Shown one piece after another: positions 28,212 through 39,000 of a stretch of 64,000 nucleotides of DNA (within the stretch, counting starts at the first letter, position 1; each line of letters opens with the position of its first letter). Source of the stretch: Amoeboaphelidium protococcarum. Taxonomy: Eukaryota; Aphelidiomycota; Aphelidea. The notes below the pieces were generated by a model, which ran no database searches, was not told where the DNA came from, and saw nothing but the letters and a program-made list of their open reading frames with translations. The DNA lies in NCBI GenBank assembly GCA_023515745.1, contig JALECJ010000255.1, positions 754,001 to 818,000 on the forward strand. Reading direction: 5' to 3'. The position numbers were made by a program, and so were the translations under genes.

Positions 28212-29369
28212 TCACTTTTTGCCGGACAACTTGTCAAAACTAGGATCCGGAAAGGCCACAGCTTGTGGTGGATATGGATACCCATTGCGATGTTCTATAT
28301 AAGATTTATAATCAAACTGCTGACCTTCAGGCTTCCATTCTGGTCTGCCCCATCGCCAGGGGTTTTTTTATTCGGATTAATGTGATGATTACCCGGGATC
28401 CTACGCGTTTACTCCCTGTTCCGCCGGAGGCAGTTATATTGAGGAAGGAGACTAACCGCACGTTGTTGCCTGCTCCACTGTATTTGCAACAGCCATTGCA
28501 AGCATTTCCACTTCGGGACGAATTTCGTTGGTCAATTTTGGTCTCATTCGAAAGAAACAGACTTCAAGCATCGCGCCAATTCCAAACATACAGACGCCAA
28601 CAAAGGTCATCATACCAAGTTATATTTAAAGACTCGCACCGCCGATTGGCAAATGCATTAATACCATCATGATCACAAAAAACGCATTGCAAAATGCCGA
28701 GGCTATCAGACGAAATGCTATTAAAAAACGTTATTTAACCTGGCTGCGCGTTATGCAGGTGGCCAACAAGGATGCAACCCACAGTGAAACCAAGACTATC
28801 GTGATCACAAACATTACTTAGATCTTCTTATCAGGATGCTTCCATGGATGTTTAAGATACTCCTTGTAGCCTTCCTCAGACACTTACACGAATGCCATCA
28901 GCTTGCGACTCTATTGGAGGCATTTCTGCATGAAACCACCTTAATCACTCATAAACTAAACCATTTGTCTTGCTCCAGCATGAGGATCTTGCTCTTGCAT
29001 CTTCAGTATTTAGAGAACTTCCTGCCCTTACTAAGCATTGCCAGTAGTTTTGCGCAAGAATTACGTGAGCATTTATGGCATCTGCTGCAAGTCCAATCCT
29101 TGTTTCATCTTGTTCACCATAGCAGTGGATTACTATGCCATCTGGGGAGCTTTCTTAATCAGATACTATATAGGATCATCTAGACTAAAAAGTGTTTGTT
29201 TCATAGTGTAAGTAGCAATTTGCTTTATAGCCGACAGCAGTCCGTGATCACCACCCGTCATATCAGTCATTATCTTGTCAAACTAAGCTGCACCATCATG
29301 CCCATGCATTGCATCACCGCCATTAGCAAGGTGTTGATTAGCAGAGTTCATGAAAGCACCCATGCGCAT
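28212..29369 (-). CDS. Met/Gln-rich three-helix membrane protein, unknown
   Basis: Single exon of 385 codons from ATG 29369 to TGA 28212. The N-terminal ~180 residues are extraordinarily Met- and Gln-rich and predicted helical (for example LDLQQMPQMLTQFLRK). Three hydrophobic segments follow near residues 186-208, 216-243 and 253-274 (GMMTFVGVCMFGIGAMLEVCFF). The C-terminus is a Pro/aromatic tail with RNGYPYPP and PDPSFDKLSGKK. The plus strand carries a 135-codon frame, but this minus frame is longer and protein-like and uses more than 20 UAR codons. I recognise no family. A Met-rich region could bind copper or signal sequences; that is only a suggestion. Confidence 0.7.
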
Positions 29370-30004
29370 CGCGTGTATGGTAGGATTCAAGCAGTTTTAC
29401 CAAAAGATCAACCACATAAAAGAAAATGAATAAGCTTTACTCATTGCGTCTATTATCTATTAAGATGCGTAAAATTAAATTTGCTTTAAATGAGTAAAAT
29501 AAAAGTAAAAAAGTCACCGAATAAACTTTTGTATAGGTCGATCCTGCACGTTTAACATCAGGAACATCTTGATTGGTTGCCTTGAAACAACATGGTTACA
29601 TAGTGGTCAGTCGTGTTACACTTGTATTCTATACTACTGTAACCGAAAGTTTATTCAAAAATATATTTGTATTTCCGGCTAGTGTAAGAATGAAAATTAC
29701 GCTTGGCTTGATCTTAAATCACAGTCTTAGGCGTAAGCAAAACCAGCGGCACGCAATGATATAACGCGTATCGAGTCAAGTTCATTGCACGCACCGCAAG
29801 TCGACAAGTAAAAAGCCAGCAGTCACACACTTCGCTTGTCGTTTGCAACTTAATTTATTTCAGATTCAAACTACATCAATCTCAAGAAGGAAGATATAAA
29901 TAGGTATCAAGCAAATTTTTGTTGCTGATTTTCAAAATCTTAACCCAAAAAGTAAACTAATGACTGCGAATATAGTAAGCGATATGTTAATAATCGGTGT
30001 ATAC
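29370..30004. other. Intergenic, no supported gene
   Basis: Spacer upstream of the Met-rich gene and downstream of the prenyltransferase. A plus-strand frame at 29573-29764 lacks an ATG start and any recognisable motif. Confidence 0.45.
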
Positions 30005-31063
30005 TCATTTTTGTAAATTATACAATTCCCCTTGCATGGTCCAGTATCGCGATCTGATAAAGTCAATTGAAGCCAACTAGGAGCATAGAGTCTTCGGATC
30101 CAGTTACGCGTCACGATGAAAGTCGAGTAGAAATTCCAACAGCTGTGAACTCTTAACATTCCCTTGAGTATAAAGAGAGGTACATAACGGCAGAACTTTG
30201 TCTTTAAGCATCGAGGAATTCTTATCCAGCACGGCTCGCAGATAGCTCCATGTACTTTCATTACCAGCTGAGAGTCTAATCTTCTCCATGCAATAATCCA
30301 CCTACTCTTCAATAGTCATACCAACAATATTTATCTAATCAGCAATATGATAATTTACAAACCATAAATGATTCCAAGCAGAGTTATTCTTCACATCCAA
30401 ATCAATGAGCTATTTGCAATAACTGATTTCTGCATCTACAACATCTTTGCCAATGTCTCCATTATCCTGGCCGTCGTGGGGAATGTACATAGTCAAAAAG
30501 TATTGCCTATAAGACCACGCATGATAATTTTTGGCATCAAGCTCTAAGATCTAAGACACATACGCCAACTCTGTCTACATCCAATCCAATAATATTGATT
30601 CAGTTTTAGACACATTAATATCACCAAATCTATTTCCAATACTCCTGTGTATAATGTCAATCAAAAACTATCGATGATGCCACAGTTGATAATTCTTTTT
30701 ATTCTCAGCAAGAAATAAGTTCAGCCATTATAGTTCATCATCAATAACTTTCATATTATCAACCTTAGAGTCACCATCAATTGCACCGTGCGAACTCAAT
30801 TTAAGCAAAATATTTTATCTGTAATTCCAAACTGAATAATGAGCAGGATTAAGAGCAATAATGGAAGTGGTGAGATTTAACGCACGAGAACTCAACTCAT
30901 TATACATTACCACAAACTTGAACAGATCCATACACTTTACATACTCTTCAGGATACGCAATCGGGCAAAATTCCACCACACCATCCCTCTTCAACTCTCG
31001 CTCCTTTTACAATCTCTTGATAAACTCTTACGCATCATTTCCCCATTCTTCATCCATTTTCAT
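30005..31063 (-). CDS. FNTA: Protein farnesyltransferase/geranylgeranyltransferase I alpha subunit
   Basis: Alpha subunit shared by FTase and GGTase-I, which attach prenyl groups to CaaX proteins such as Ras and Rho. Single exon, 352 residues, ATG 31063 to TGA 30005. Repeated PPTA helices are clear: ALNPAHYSVWNYRQN, KNYQLWHHRQFL, LDAKNYHAWSYRQYF, DVKNNSAWNHLWFV and GNESTWSYLR, the W-x-x-R/H repeats of the family, preceded by FCPIAYPEEYVKCMDLF. Yeast name RAM2. Divergent from the MIC19 gene with 385 bp between, containing ACGCGT and TCGCGCG boxes. Length is close to the family norm. Confidence 0.93.
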
Positions 31064-31448
31064 ACCACTTTCACCTATTTTTTACTAACAGGTTTAATTT
31101 AGTCTAATTACACTCTGTCTGTGTTAGAGGAAGAAGAAATGGTTAAAGAGACAAAGTACAACGGAAGAAGACGCGTCTGAAACTTGATTGAAAAATCGCG
31201 CGTCATTCTCGAGAGAGAGGGAGAAGAGAGAGTGCGCGAGAGAAGAAATCCCAGTTCTTTAACGGCAGCAGAGCAAAGAAACAACCACAAAGAGTATCGT
31301 TTCTTTTCGCTGTTGAATTCAGATTAAAAAAGCTCAACAAATAGCTGCTTAGCATCTGACGGATTCGCTCGAGCAACTTTAGTCTTCTCCTTTACAAATA
31401 TCTATATTGTGACATTTTAAAATAGGATTATTGATCGTTTGGTATTAA
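31064..31448. promoter_or_regulatory. Bidirectional promoter region, FNTA / MIC19
   Basis: Contains ACGCGT (31171-31176), TCGCGCGTC (31196-31204) and a GA-rich tract (31204-31240). Both divergent genes start within 280 bp of these. Confidence 0.5.
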
Positions 31449-32024
31449 ATGGGAGTTTAAAATTCTAAAGATTAGGAACCGTACACGTTCTATCCTCCTA
31501 ATGACAGGAGCGGCGTGCCTATTGATCATTATTCTGTGCGCATGTCATAGACTCTGGTAGATAAGTTGGAATCTAGGATGCAGGTGCCATCATCTGGTGA
31601 CAAAGGGAACTATGGCGGTGTTCCATCATCGCAATCTCTACAAGAATCGCAGAATGCATCGTCATAATCATCTTCTTCTGTATATAAAAGTACAAATGGC
31701 GGCGAAAAGATGTACAGTCAGTAGGAGGTTGATCAGATTGTGAACGCCAAATTGTAGAGCTATAAGCGTAATTCTGAAGGCTTGCACTCGAGCGATCTTA
31801 TGCGTAAAGCTGATCGTCTTATTGATTAGTAAAAGAAGTTGAAAGCACATACAGGTGGCGATGTCAAAATGCAGAACAAGTTATAGGCTGCTGCGGATGC
31901 AAGGGAGCAGGTTAAAAAGTGTTTCGCTCAACATCAAGGCCAAGTGTTGCATTGTGCTGATCAAGTCGAGTAGTTTACTCGGCTAACTAATGAGCTATAC
32001 ACATCAACATCATCGTCATCTTGA
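31449..32024 (+). CDS. MIC19: MICOS subunit MIC19 (CHCH domain)
   Basis: Mitochondrial inner-membrane organising system subunit that supports cristae junctions. Single exon, 191 residues, ATG to TGA, so dense in UAR codons that no standard-code ORF remains. N-terminal MGVQNSKDQ fits N-myristoylation. SVRMSQTLVDKLESRM matches the conserved LSxxVxxRL helix of CHCHD3/MIC19. A Ser/Gln-rich spacer and helical region lead to a C-terminal CHCH half KKCFAQHQGQVLHCADQVEQF with one CX10C pair. The second Cys pair present in animal CHCHD3 is absent, as in fungal Mic19. Assigned by motif and architecture. Confidence 0.85.
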
Positions 32025-32121
32025 TGTTATAATTGTAGATTCTATGAATATCTCATTTACTCTCTTGAGTTTTAATTTGAAAATTTACAAGTTATAATCA
32101 CAAATTAGTATTAATCGCGGC

Positions 32122-33733
32122 TCAGTCAAAATACTTGGCATCAATTCCACCACTAGTTGGAGCGGATAAGTCGAGATTACCAGTAGAGTTGGAACGTACC
32201 GGCTATTATTAATCCGCTGCTATATCGCGTACACATATTCTTCCATCTTGAGAACAACTGATTATATAATGCCAGCTAAAATCTATTTTAAATACCCTGT
32301 TGGTATGTAAATTTTAGAATTCATACAACAGTATACCGCCGCCATTGTTATTGTTATTGGCTACTCCACCACCCTCAATGTCCATATCATTATTTTCAGA
32401 TGACTAAGACCCTGAAAGGGATTAATATAATATTCTCTTCATGTCCCAGACTTTAACTACACCGTCATAGCCACCACTGATCAGAAAGTTATTATTAAAT
32501 TGCAACGTACGTACAAGATCACTATGAGCTACAAAAGACTTTAGCAGTTGACCAGTGTGAACATTCCACAACTTTATCGTCTGGTCAGAAGATCCACTGG
32601 CTACATAAGTACCATCAAAGTGAATTGCTGCAATACCTCTTGCATGGCCGACTAGATCACGCAAACAAGTGCCATCCTTCTTAACAAAGTCCCAAACTTT
32701 AATGATTCTATCGCCAGATGCACTAACCATCAATCCCTTCTACACGCTAATACTATTCACAGCAGCTTTGTGGCCAGTGCATGTGGCAATCATATCCCAT
32801 TAATTATTTTCTTATTATCGCTACCAAATCTTGATAGTCTTATCTTTGGATGCACTCACAATACTATAATCATCATCAAGAACTACATTTAATACACTCT
32901 CAGTATGTCCATGTATGGTGTGCAATAAAGCGTACTAATTCCGCCGATCCCACACTTTAATAGTGGAATCTGATGACCCAGTTACAACCAAATCATCATT
33001 AAAAGCCACGGTAAGCACCGACTGTGAATGACCATTCATAACATGCAACTACTCACCACTCTCAATGTCCCATACGCGAACAGTTCTATCACGACTACCA
33101 CTTATAATCTATCGATTCTTGCCATCATACATTACAGAGTAGATACCATCACGGTGTCCATTAATGTGTCTGATGTGCATCATGCCGTCATCATTCAACT
33201 GTCTCCATCTCTATTACAAACGTTCTTATTACTCACAAAGATGACGCCAAGTAGTGGGATGGTCCTTGAGTATCTTTTGATTAAGTTTCCAATCCTCTAC
33301 CTACTACTTGAATCGAAATCTAGTCTTATACACAGACTCTTGACTAAACACTGATTTCCACCTTGATGATACCAGCTGAGCATTCTATAAATCTATTAAA
33401 TTACGGCAAAGTAATTGAGCGATGTGGACAGATAATTCCTGTGGCAGTTGAGAGATAAAGTCGACATACTGAACAGCTTTCGGTGTCATTATAGCTTTGA
33501 TCTACTCCTGAAGCTTACCTATTTGTTACAGAGGCATCTATTTGATTAATTGACTCATGATATCAAATTATTCTTCTGCTGAACATCTTTTCACCATATC
33601 CATTATTTAAATACTCAATAATGTACTAGGAGATTACTACTCTGAAAGTACAGGTGTTGGAGCACTCGACTAGGAACTGCCACCTTCAATAAATCCTTCA
33701 TCATTAGTTCTCAAAACCGGACGGACATCAACT

Positions 33734-33769
<36 letters not shown>

Positions 33770-33798
33770 ATATTCCAATTTTATGCCTATGTTTACAT
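32122..33798 (-). CDS. F-box / WD40 protein (SCF substrate receptor)
   Basis: Substrate-recognition subunit of an SCF ubiquitin ligase. Single exon; from ATG 33798 it gives 558 residues, while the inner ATG at 33771 gives 549 and begins Met followed by twelve Gln, all encoded TAG x11 then TAA. Seen: F-box helix (FISQLPQELSVHIAQLL, LVSSRWKSVF) near residue 110, then at least seven WD repeats, e.g. SGSRDRTVRVWDIESG, TGSSDSTIKVWDRR, SASKDKTIKIW, SGSSDQTIKLWNVHTG, GGYDGVVKVWDMKR, with a long Asn/Gly insert before the last blade (SCSQDGRICVRDI). Similar to Cdc4/Met30/beta-TrCP; which orthologue is unclear. A GA-rich tract at 33860-33995 lies upstream. Confidence 0.9.
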
Positions 33799-34153
33799 CA
33801 AAGCCAATATTATGATATGACTGACTTGGAATAATACTTAATACAGGTGTTACGGGAGAAGCAAAAGAGAAAGAGAGAGAGAGAACTGTTTCAAGCAAAG
33901 AACAAGAGCTAAGAATGAAGCAAATTGGTCGGACATGAGCGCGTTTTTGAGAGCGAGACAGATAGAGAGAGAAAGAGGCAGCGAGAGAGGGAGAACGCGG
34001 GTGGGAACGGCTAAGAGGGACTCTATTCGTGGTAGGTTCAATTTCAAAAAGGTACGCGCATATGGTCTTTTCGTATTAAAATAATTTAAATGAATAGAAA
34101 ACTTTACTACAAGATCAGAGGTGATATTTTCATGGTCATATCACTTGACTGTT
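33799..34153. promoter_or_regulatory. GA-rich upstream region of the F-box gene
   Basis: Purine tract with GAGAGA runs at about 33863-33884 and 33958-33995. No gene supported. Confidence 0.4.
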
Positions 34154-36205
34154 TCATTGAATGCGCTTCAAACTCTATCTAACGCGAGATACTGCCTTGA
34201 CGTACTTCTCCAGCGGGGACGGGCCTTAATCGCAAATTTCTGACGCTTGATTAGAAGCCAGTTCCAGTGGAGATGCCTAGATAGTCAGTCTCTACTACTG
34301 TACCCACTGGGAGTTCTCATCAACACACTTCTACAGAGCCACAATCTTCTTCTTGAATCCATCCAGAGCTTTTAGCTGGTGATAGTGCTGTTCCAACAAT
34401 TTTCTAATCTGACGCAGCTGCATCTTGACACAGACAGATAGTTCGGGGAAGGCAACATGACGAGACCATGACACCAGATCGGCTTCAACCACCTCATCAA
34501 TCACATAATCCAGCATTGGAACGTAATTCAGCGCAGTGCCTGCATACTTGGTAGACAGCTTAAGAGCAAATTGAATTTAGGCAGGTTTACCTCCACCTCC
34601 ACTACCAGCAGCGGGGCCATCTTTGGATTTAATCAACACCTGTACAACATCCATCACATTGCTGAATGCCACAGACAGAATAGGTAGGAATACAAACTTG
34701 GGACCTGATAGAGACTACAAAGCTTTAAGTAGATGCAATCTCAATGGCAGATACTACTTGGCTGATGCAAAACGGATAATTCCAAATGCCACGGTAGTCA
34801 AAGGGAAATACAACTGATGCATAATATCTTCCTTTGGTGGACATTGTCTATGCAATAACAAGCACCACAGCCTCACGGACCACACTGTAGACCAGTTTGC
34901 TATAGCTGCCGAGTTATCAGCAGACGGTTTAGTGATTGCATTTCTCAACAATACAGCCAGCTAGCGGATTCCAAGGAAGCCCACAGTATAGCAGAGATCC
35001 TTCAGAGGAATCAGCGTCTCCACAATAGACTTCATCACGTACTCAACAGCCTCGTAATTATGAGTCGCGGTAGACTTGCAACTGGTCAAGAAGGACTTTA
35101 TCAACAATTTACCGGCAAACAGGCGACATTCTTTGTCAGTGATAGCAGATAGCCAGCTCTTGATCAGAACCATTGCACCAGTCTTCATCTCAATATCGCG
35201 CTGAGCATTATAATCTACGGACGTGTCCACTTTGCAATTACAAGCAAACTCGATCAGCAGTGTCCACAATTTCTTGGTAATTTTATTCAACTCCAACATT
35301 GAGAGTAATAATGCAACTTTACTCTGTTCTAACTTCACAACTATAAAGTGGAACATCTCGCGGTCTTACAGTTGATCCAAAAGTATAACTAGGCATGTTG
35401 AGTATTGCTTCATCAGAACCTTGTATTTCTTGGCAGCATTAGAAGAACCGGATTTCAATCTATTAGAATTAGTATCACCAGACACGCCCAATTGCTTGCA
35501 GATCATTAGAGGAATATCAGTGGTGATAACTTCAATCAATTTGCTGGAATTGTCGTTCAACGTCGCTGCTGACAGTTGAGCCATTTCTCCCTCATCGCCA
35601 TCATCATTGTCACTTTCACTTTAAGGCATTAACATAGTTTTCAGCATACTTATTGCTTACTTTGCAGCTGATACTGATGAATTATCACGAATCTGTTTGA
35701 TGATATCATCCAAAGGGTCCTCCGAAATCTCCGAATCTTATTCATCTGCCACTAAATCATCTTCATCCAAGTCGCTGATATTAGCCTCATCATCCACTAT
35801 ATTCCCATCTTCCAGCTCTTCATTAAACTGCAATAATGCCGGATCATTCTCCTTCAGATACTTGTAAAAGTCCGGATCAGCACTCTTCAATTGTTCAAGC
35901 TGCAATGCATGCTCATTCAACGCGCCTTCATCCTGAGACACATCACCATCTGACTGTGCATCTTATTCCTGCTACTCCATAATCAACTCATTATCTTCGC
36001 TGGCAGATTTATCAATCACCATATCGCCATCATCATGCTCTCTTCCAGTAGAATTATCAGCAATCTTCTGCTTCTTATTCTTCTAGAAACTCTCCTTCAA
36101 AGACTGGGATGATTTGCCATTTCTTGCAGCGCGTTTCTTCCTTTGTTCAATAACAGTCTTTAGCTTATTCTTATTGAACTTTTTAGTAGCTTTCTTTATC
36201 GCCAT
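34154..36205 (-). CDS. NOC2: Nucleolar complex protein 2 (60S export factor)
   Basis: Ribosome-biogenesis factor that works with NOC1/NOC3 in the intranuclear transport of pre-60S particles. Single exon, 683 residues, ATG 36205 to TGA 34154. Seen: Lys-rich N-terminus (AIKKATKKFNKNKLKTVIEQ), acidic stretch, diagnostic DPDFYKYLKENDPALLQF near residue 100, ARM/HEAT-like helices, then RLHLLKALQSLSGPKFVFLP and FPELSVCVKMQLRQIRKLL near the C-terminus. Divergent from SOF1, another ribosome-biogenesis gene, sharing a 198-bp promoter: this suggests co-regulation. Confidence 0.92.
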
Positions 36206-36403
36206 TATAAAGCAGTGTTAATCTCGACTTATTAAACGTAGTGCTTTATACCAACGAAGAGTGAAAACGCGTCAAAATTTGTTCTGTTTTATCCATCACT
36301 TCAAGACTGCTTCAAGCATCTTGTTTAACATCAACTCTTAATTTACTGAATATCGATTAATCGTTGATAAAAAAAATTAAATTTATAATACAATAGTATT
36401 AAT
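36206..36403. promoter_or_regulatory. Bidirectional promoter, NOC2 / SOF1
   Basis: A 198-bp gap between two divergent ribosome-biogenesis genes. ACGCGT at 36267-36272 lies within AAAACGCGTCAAAATTT. No RRB/PAC-type GATGAG element was noticed. Confidence 0.5.
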
Positions 36404-37732
36404 ATGAAGGTTGGAATTGCACATCATAGTCAAGTATAGCGAAAGACTTCGAATGATCTATTTGTGATGCCGAAGAATCCAGATCCGGTGCTGCATCCAT
36501 TCGAGAAGGCGCGTGAGTATACCAGAGCACTGAATGCTGCCAAGTTGGAGCGAATGTTCTCAAAGCCATTTATCGCCGAGCTGGATGGACACAAGGATGG
36601 TGTTTATGCTTTGGCTAAGAATACTAAGAAGCTCACAGAAATCGCGTCTGGCTCTGCTGATGGTGAGATTAGAGTGTGGAATCTGGCAACGCAGAAAGCC
36701 ACCTGGTGTCTACAGAATGCCCATGATGGATTTATACGTAGCTGTGCATTCAGTCCATTAAATGAGAATTTAATTACTTGTGGCGATGATAAATTGATCA
36801 AGATTTGGAATCCATAATAGTAGTAGCAGCGAAATCAACCTCTCGCCGTAATGAAGAGTAAGGATTTCACAGTGGGCGTTGATCATCACTATACTAAAGA
36901 CATATTTGCCACCTGCGGATCCAAGATTGATATTTGGGATTCCTAGAGATCTGAACCTATATACTCTATGAACTGGGGCGTGGACTCTATAAATACTGTC
37001 CGCTTTAATCCTACTGAAGTATCGATTCTTGCGTCATGCGGAACTGATCGTAACATTACATTGTATGACATTCGAACACAGACACCTTTATCGAAACTGG
37101 TGATGAGTCTAAAATCTAATGCAATAGCTTGGAATCCTATGGAATCTTTCAACTTTGTGGTTGCCAGCGAAGATCATAATGTGTACATGTTTGATATGCG
37201 CAAGATGAAGTCAGCTTTGAACGTGTATAAAGATCATGTCAGTGCAGTCATAGATGTTGACTTTGCGCCAACTGGGCAGGAGATTGTGACGGCATCGTAT
37301 GACAAGACTTTGAGAATATTTCCCATCTAGTAAGGCCATTCGCGAGACATTTATCATACGTCGCGCATGTAGAGGTTGTTTGGTGTGCGCTATTCCATGG
37401 ACTCAAAGTATATTGTCAGCTGCTCTGATGACGCGTCACTGCGCCTGTGGAAGTCTAACGCGTCTGATAAACTCGGACCTCTAGCCCCAAGGGAGCGTGC
37501 ATCACGAAAGTACAATGATCAGTTGAAGTCGAGGTATGGACATATGCCAGAGGTGAAGAAGGTTCTCAAATCGCGTCACGTACCAAAGGCGGTGAAGAGC
37601 ACGCAGCGCTTAAAGAAGATTGTCATGGATGCTGAATCTAAGCGTAAAGATAATTTGCGGCGACATAGTAAGCCTGGTATTGTCCCATATCAGGCAGAAC
37701 GTCGTAAGAACATTGTCACCATCTAAAAATGA
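36404..37732 (+). CDS. SOF1: U3 snoRNP-associated WD40 protein SOF1 / DCAF13
   Basis: Small-subunit processome component needed for 18S rRNA maturation. Single exon, 442 residues, ATG to TGA (last codons ATC TAA AAA TGA, so Gln-Lys precede the stop). Seen: RNPDPxLHPFExAREYxRALNAAKLERMFSKPF-type start (here NPDPVLHPFEKAREYTRAL), WD blades (SGSADGEIRVWNL, GDDKLIKIWNP, DIWDSQRSEP, SEDHNVYMFDMRK, ASYDKTLRIFP, SCSDDASLRLWKSNAS) and the conserved basic Sof1 C-terminus (RASRKYNDQLKSRYGHMPEV, PYQAERRKN). Length and order agree with the family. Confidence 0.95.
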
Positions 37733-37804
37733 TCTAGAGTGAATATAAAACTATTCTAAAATTTAAAAAATGAGTATAAATGCTCAACTATTATATTTAA
37801 ATTT

Positions 37805-38362
37805 TCATGCAGTTGAACCTTCGACTGGAGCAGGAGCACTTCCAGTGACAGCAGCAACTGGCTTCTTTGAATCCTTAGCAGCAGGCACAGGCAGAGATCT
37901 TGGCACGCAGACAATCTCAATGTGGCACGGATGGCTCTGGAATGGATTGATACGACCGTGAGCTCTGTACGTTCTTCTACGCTGCTTTGGTGCCTGGTTC
38001 ACCTAGATGTGCTTAATGTATAGAGAGTCAGTGTCCAACTGCTTAGCCTCAGCGTTGGCAAGCGCGTTCTTCAACAATCCCTCAATGAATTTAACACTCT
38101 TCACAGGCCAGCGACCCTGAGTGACGCCAAATTCCAAAGCCTATCCAGTTCTACCGACACCACCCTTAAATCTACGGAATGGAATACAACGCTTGTGCTC
38201 CTTAACAGCCTCCAAATACTACAAAGCCTTGTGCACATTCATATCCTTAACAGCCATTGCTGTCTCGCGAGTATTTTTGAAGTGAACGCGCAGATATGCA
38301 CCTCTTGCCTTGGCGCAGCTGTTTTCGTCCACTTTAACAACGTTATATCTATTGTTGACCAT
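37805..38362 (-). CDS. RPL17: 60S ribosomal protein uL22 (RPL17)
   Basis: Ribosomal protein lining the peptide exit tunnel. Single exon, 185 residues, ATG 38362 to TGA 37805. Seen: [85 protein letters not shown]. The N-terminus is six residues longer than the human protein and the C-terminal tail is Ala/Pro/Lys-rich instead of the animal lysine tail. Three Gln sites are UAR, showing that even a highly expressed gene uses reassigned codons. Convergent with SOF1, 72 bp between stops. Confidence 0.96.
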
Positions 38363-39000
38363 ATTTAATTTCCTCACTAGATTACAAATGGAGATTAAAT
38401 TGCGAAAATGTACAATTTCTTCACTCAACGCAACCAACGGCCAGAAAAGTTTTACTGATTAACGAGAACGGCCTTTTTAGGTTGCTTCGGTTGAATGAAA
38501 ATCGCGTAAACGTTTTCGCCAATTTCCGCAATCAATCAGATCGCGTTGTCGTTGCCTTCATAGTTGCTTTTCGGTCTGAAGCTTTTTCAGGAGTCGCTCG
38601 CTTTTAGTAAATCGTTTCAGATTACGGTGGCTCATAAGATATCTTAGGAGAAAGTGTCATTATTTAAACTCCATACGAGAAATTGTAGAATTAGAGGATT
38701 AGTTGGTTCAGAATTGCTCATGTCGTTTATTTGAGGTTTTTCGTAGTTAGCGTATTGTCGGTTATGGCTACGAGTCTCCAAAAAAGCTCTTACGTAGTGT
38801 ATGATGATCTGTTTTCTGAAGCGGAAAAAGCAGTGATCGTACTTGGTCTTTTGATACTCTATATAAACTTTCAGCGATTTATTATAGACATTATTTGATT
38901 AAGTGTTCTTATCGTTATTTATTTTACTAATTATACACGTCACAATAGTAGAGATAAAGTGCCAAACAACTCGGTATATATATTCAAAAGATTTCAAAGA
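38363..39000. other. Intergenic between RPL17 promoter and transportin 3' end
   Basis: CG-containing sequence near 38500-38530 (ATCGCGTAAACG) lies in the RPL17 upstream region. A short plus-strand frame at 38764-38898 is listed separately. Confidence 0.5.
38764..38898 (+). CDS. Possible small membrane protein ORF (44 aa)
   Basis: ATG to TGA, 44 residues: a polar first half (MATSLQKSSYVVYDDLF) and a hydrophobic second half (KAVIVLGLLILYINF). It could be a tail-anchored micro-protein, divergent from RPL17, or a chance frame. No homologue recognised. Confidence 0.25.
   Translation: MATSLQKSSYVVYDDLFSEAEKAVIVLGLLILYINFQRFIIDII

Noticed and set aside
28265-28672. 135-codon plus-strand ORF
   Set aside because: Antisense to the 385-codon Met-rich membrane protein, which is longer, begins with ATG and ends with TGA.
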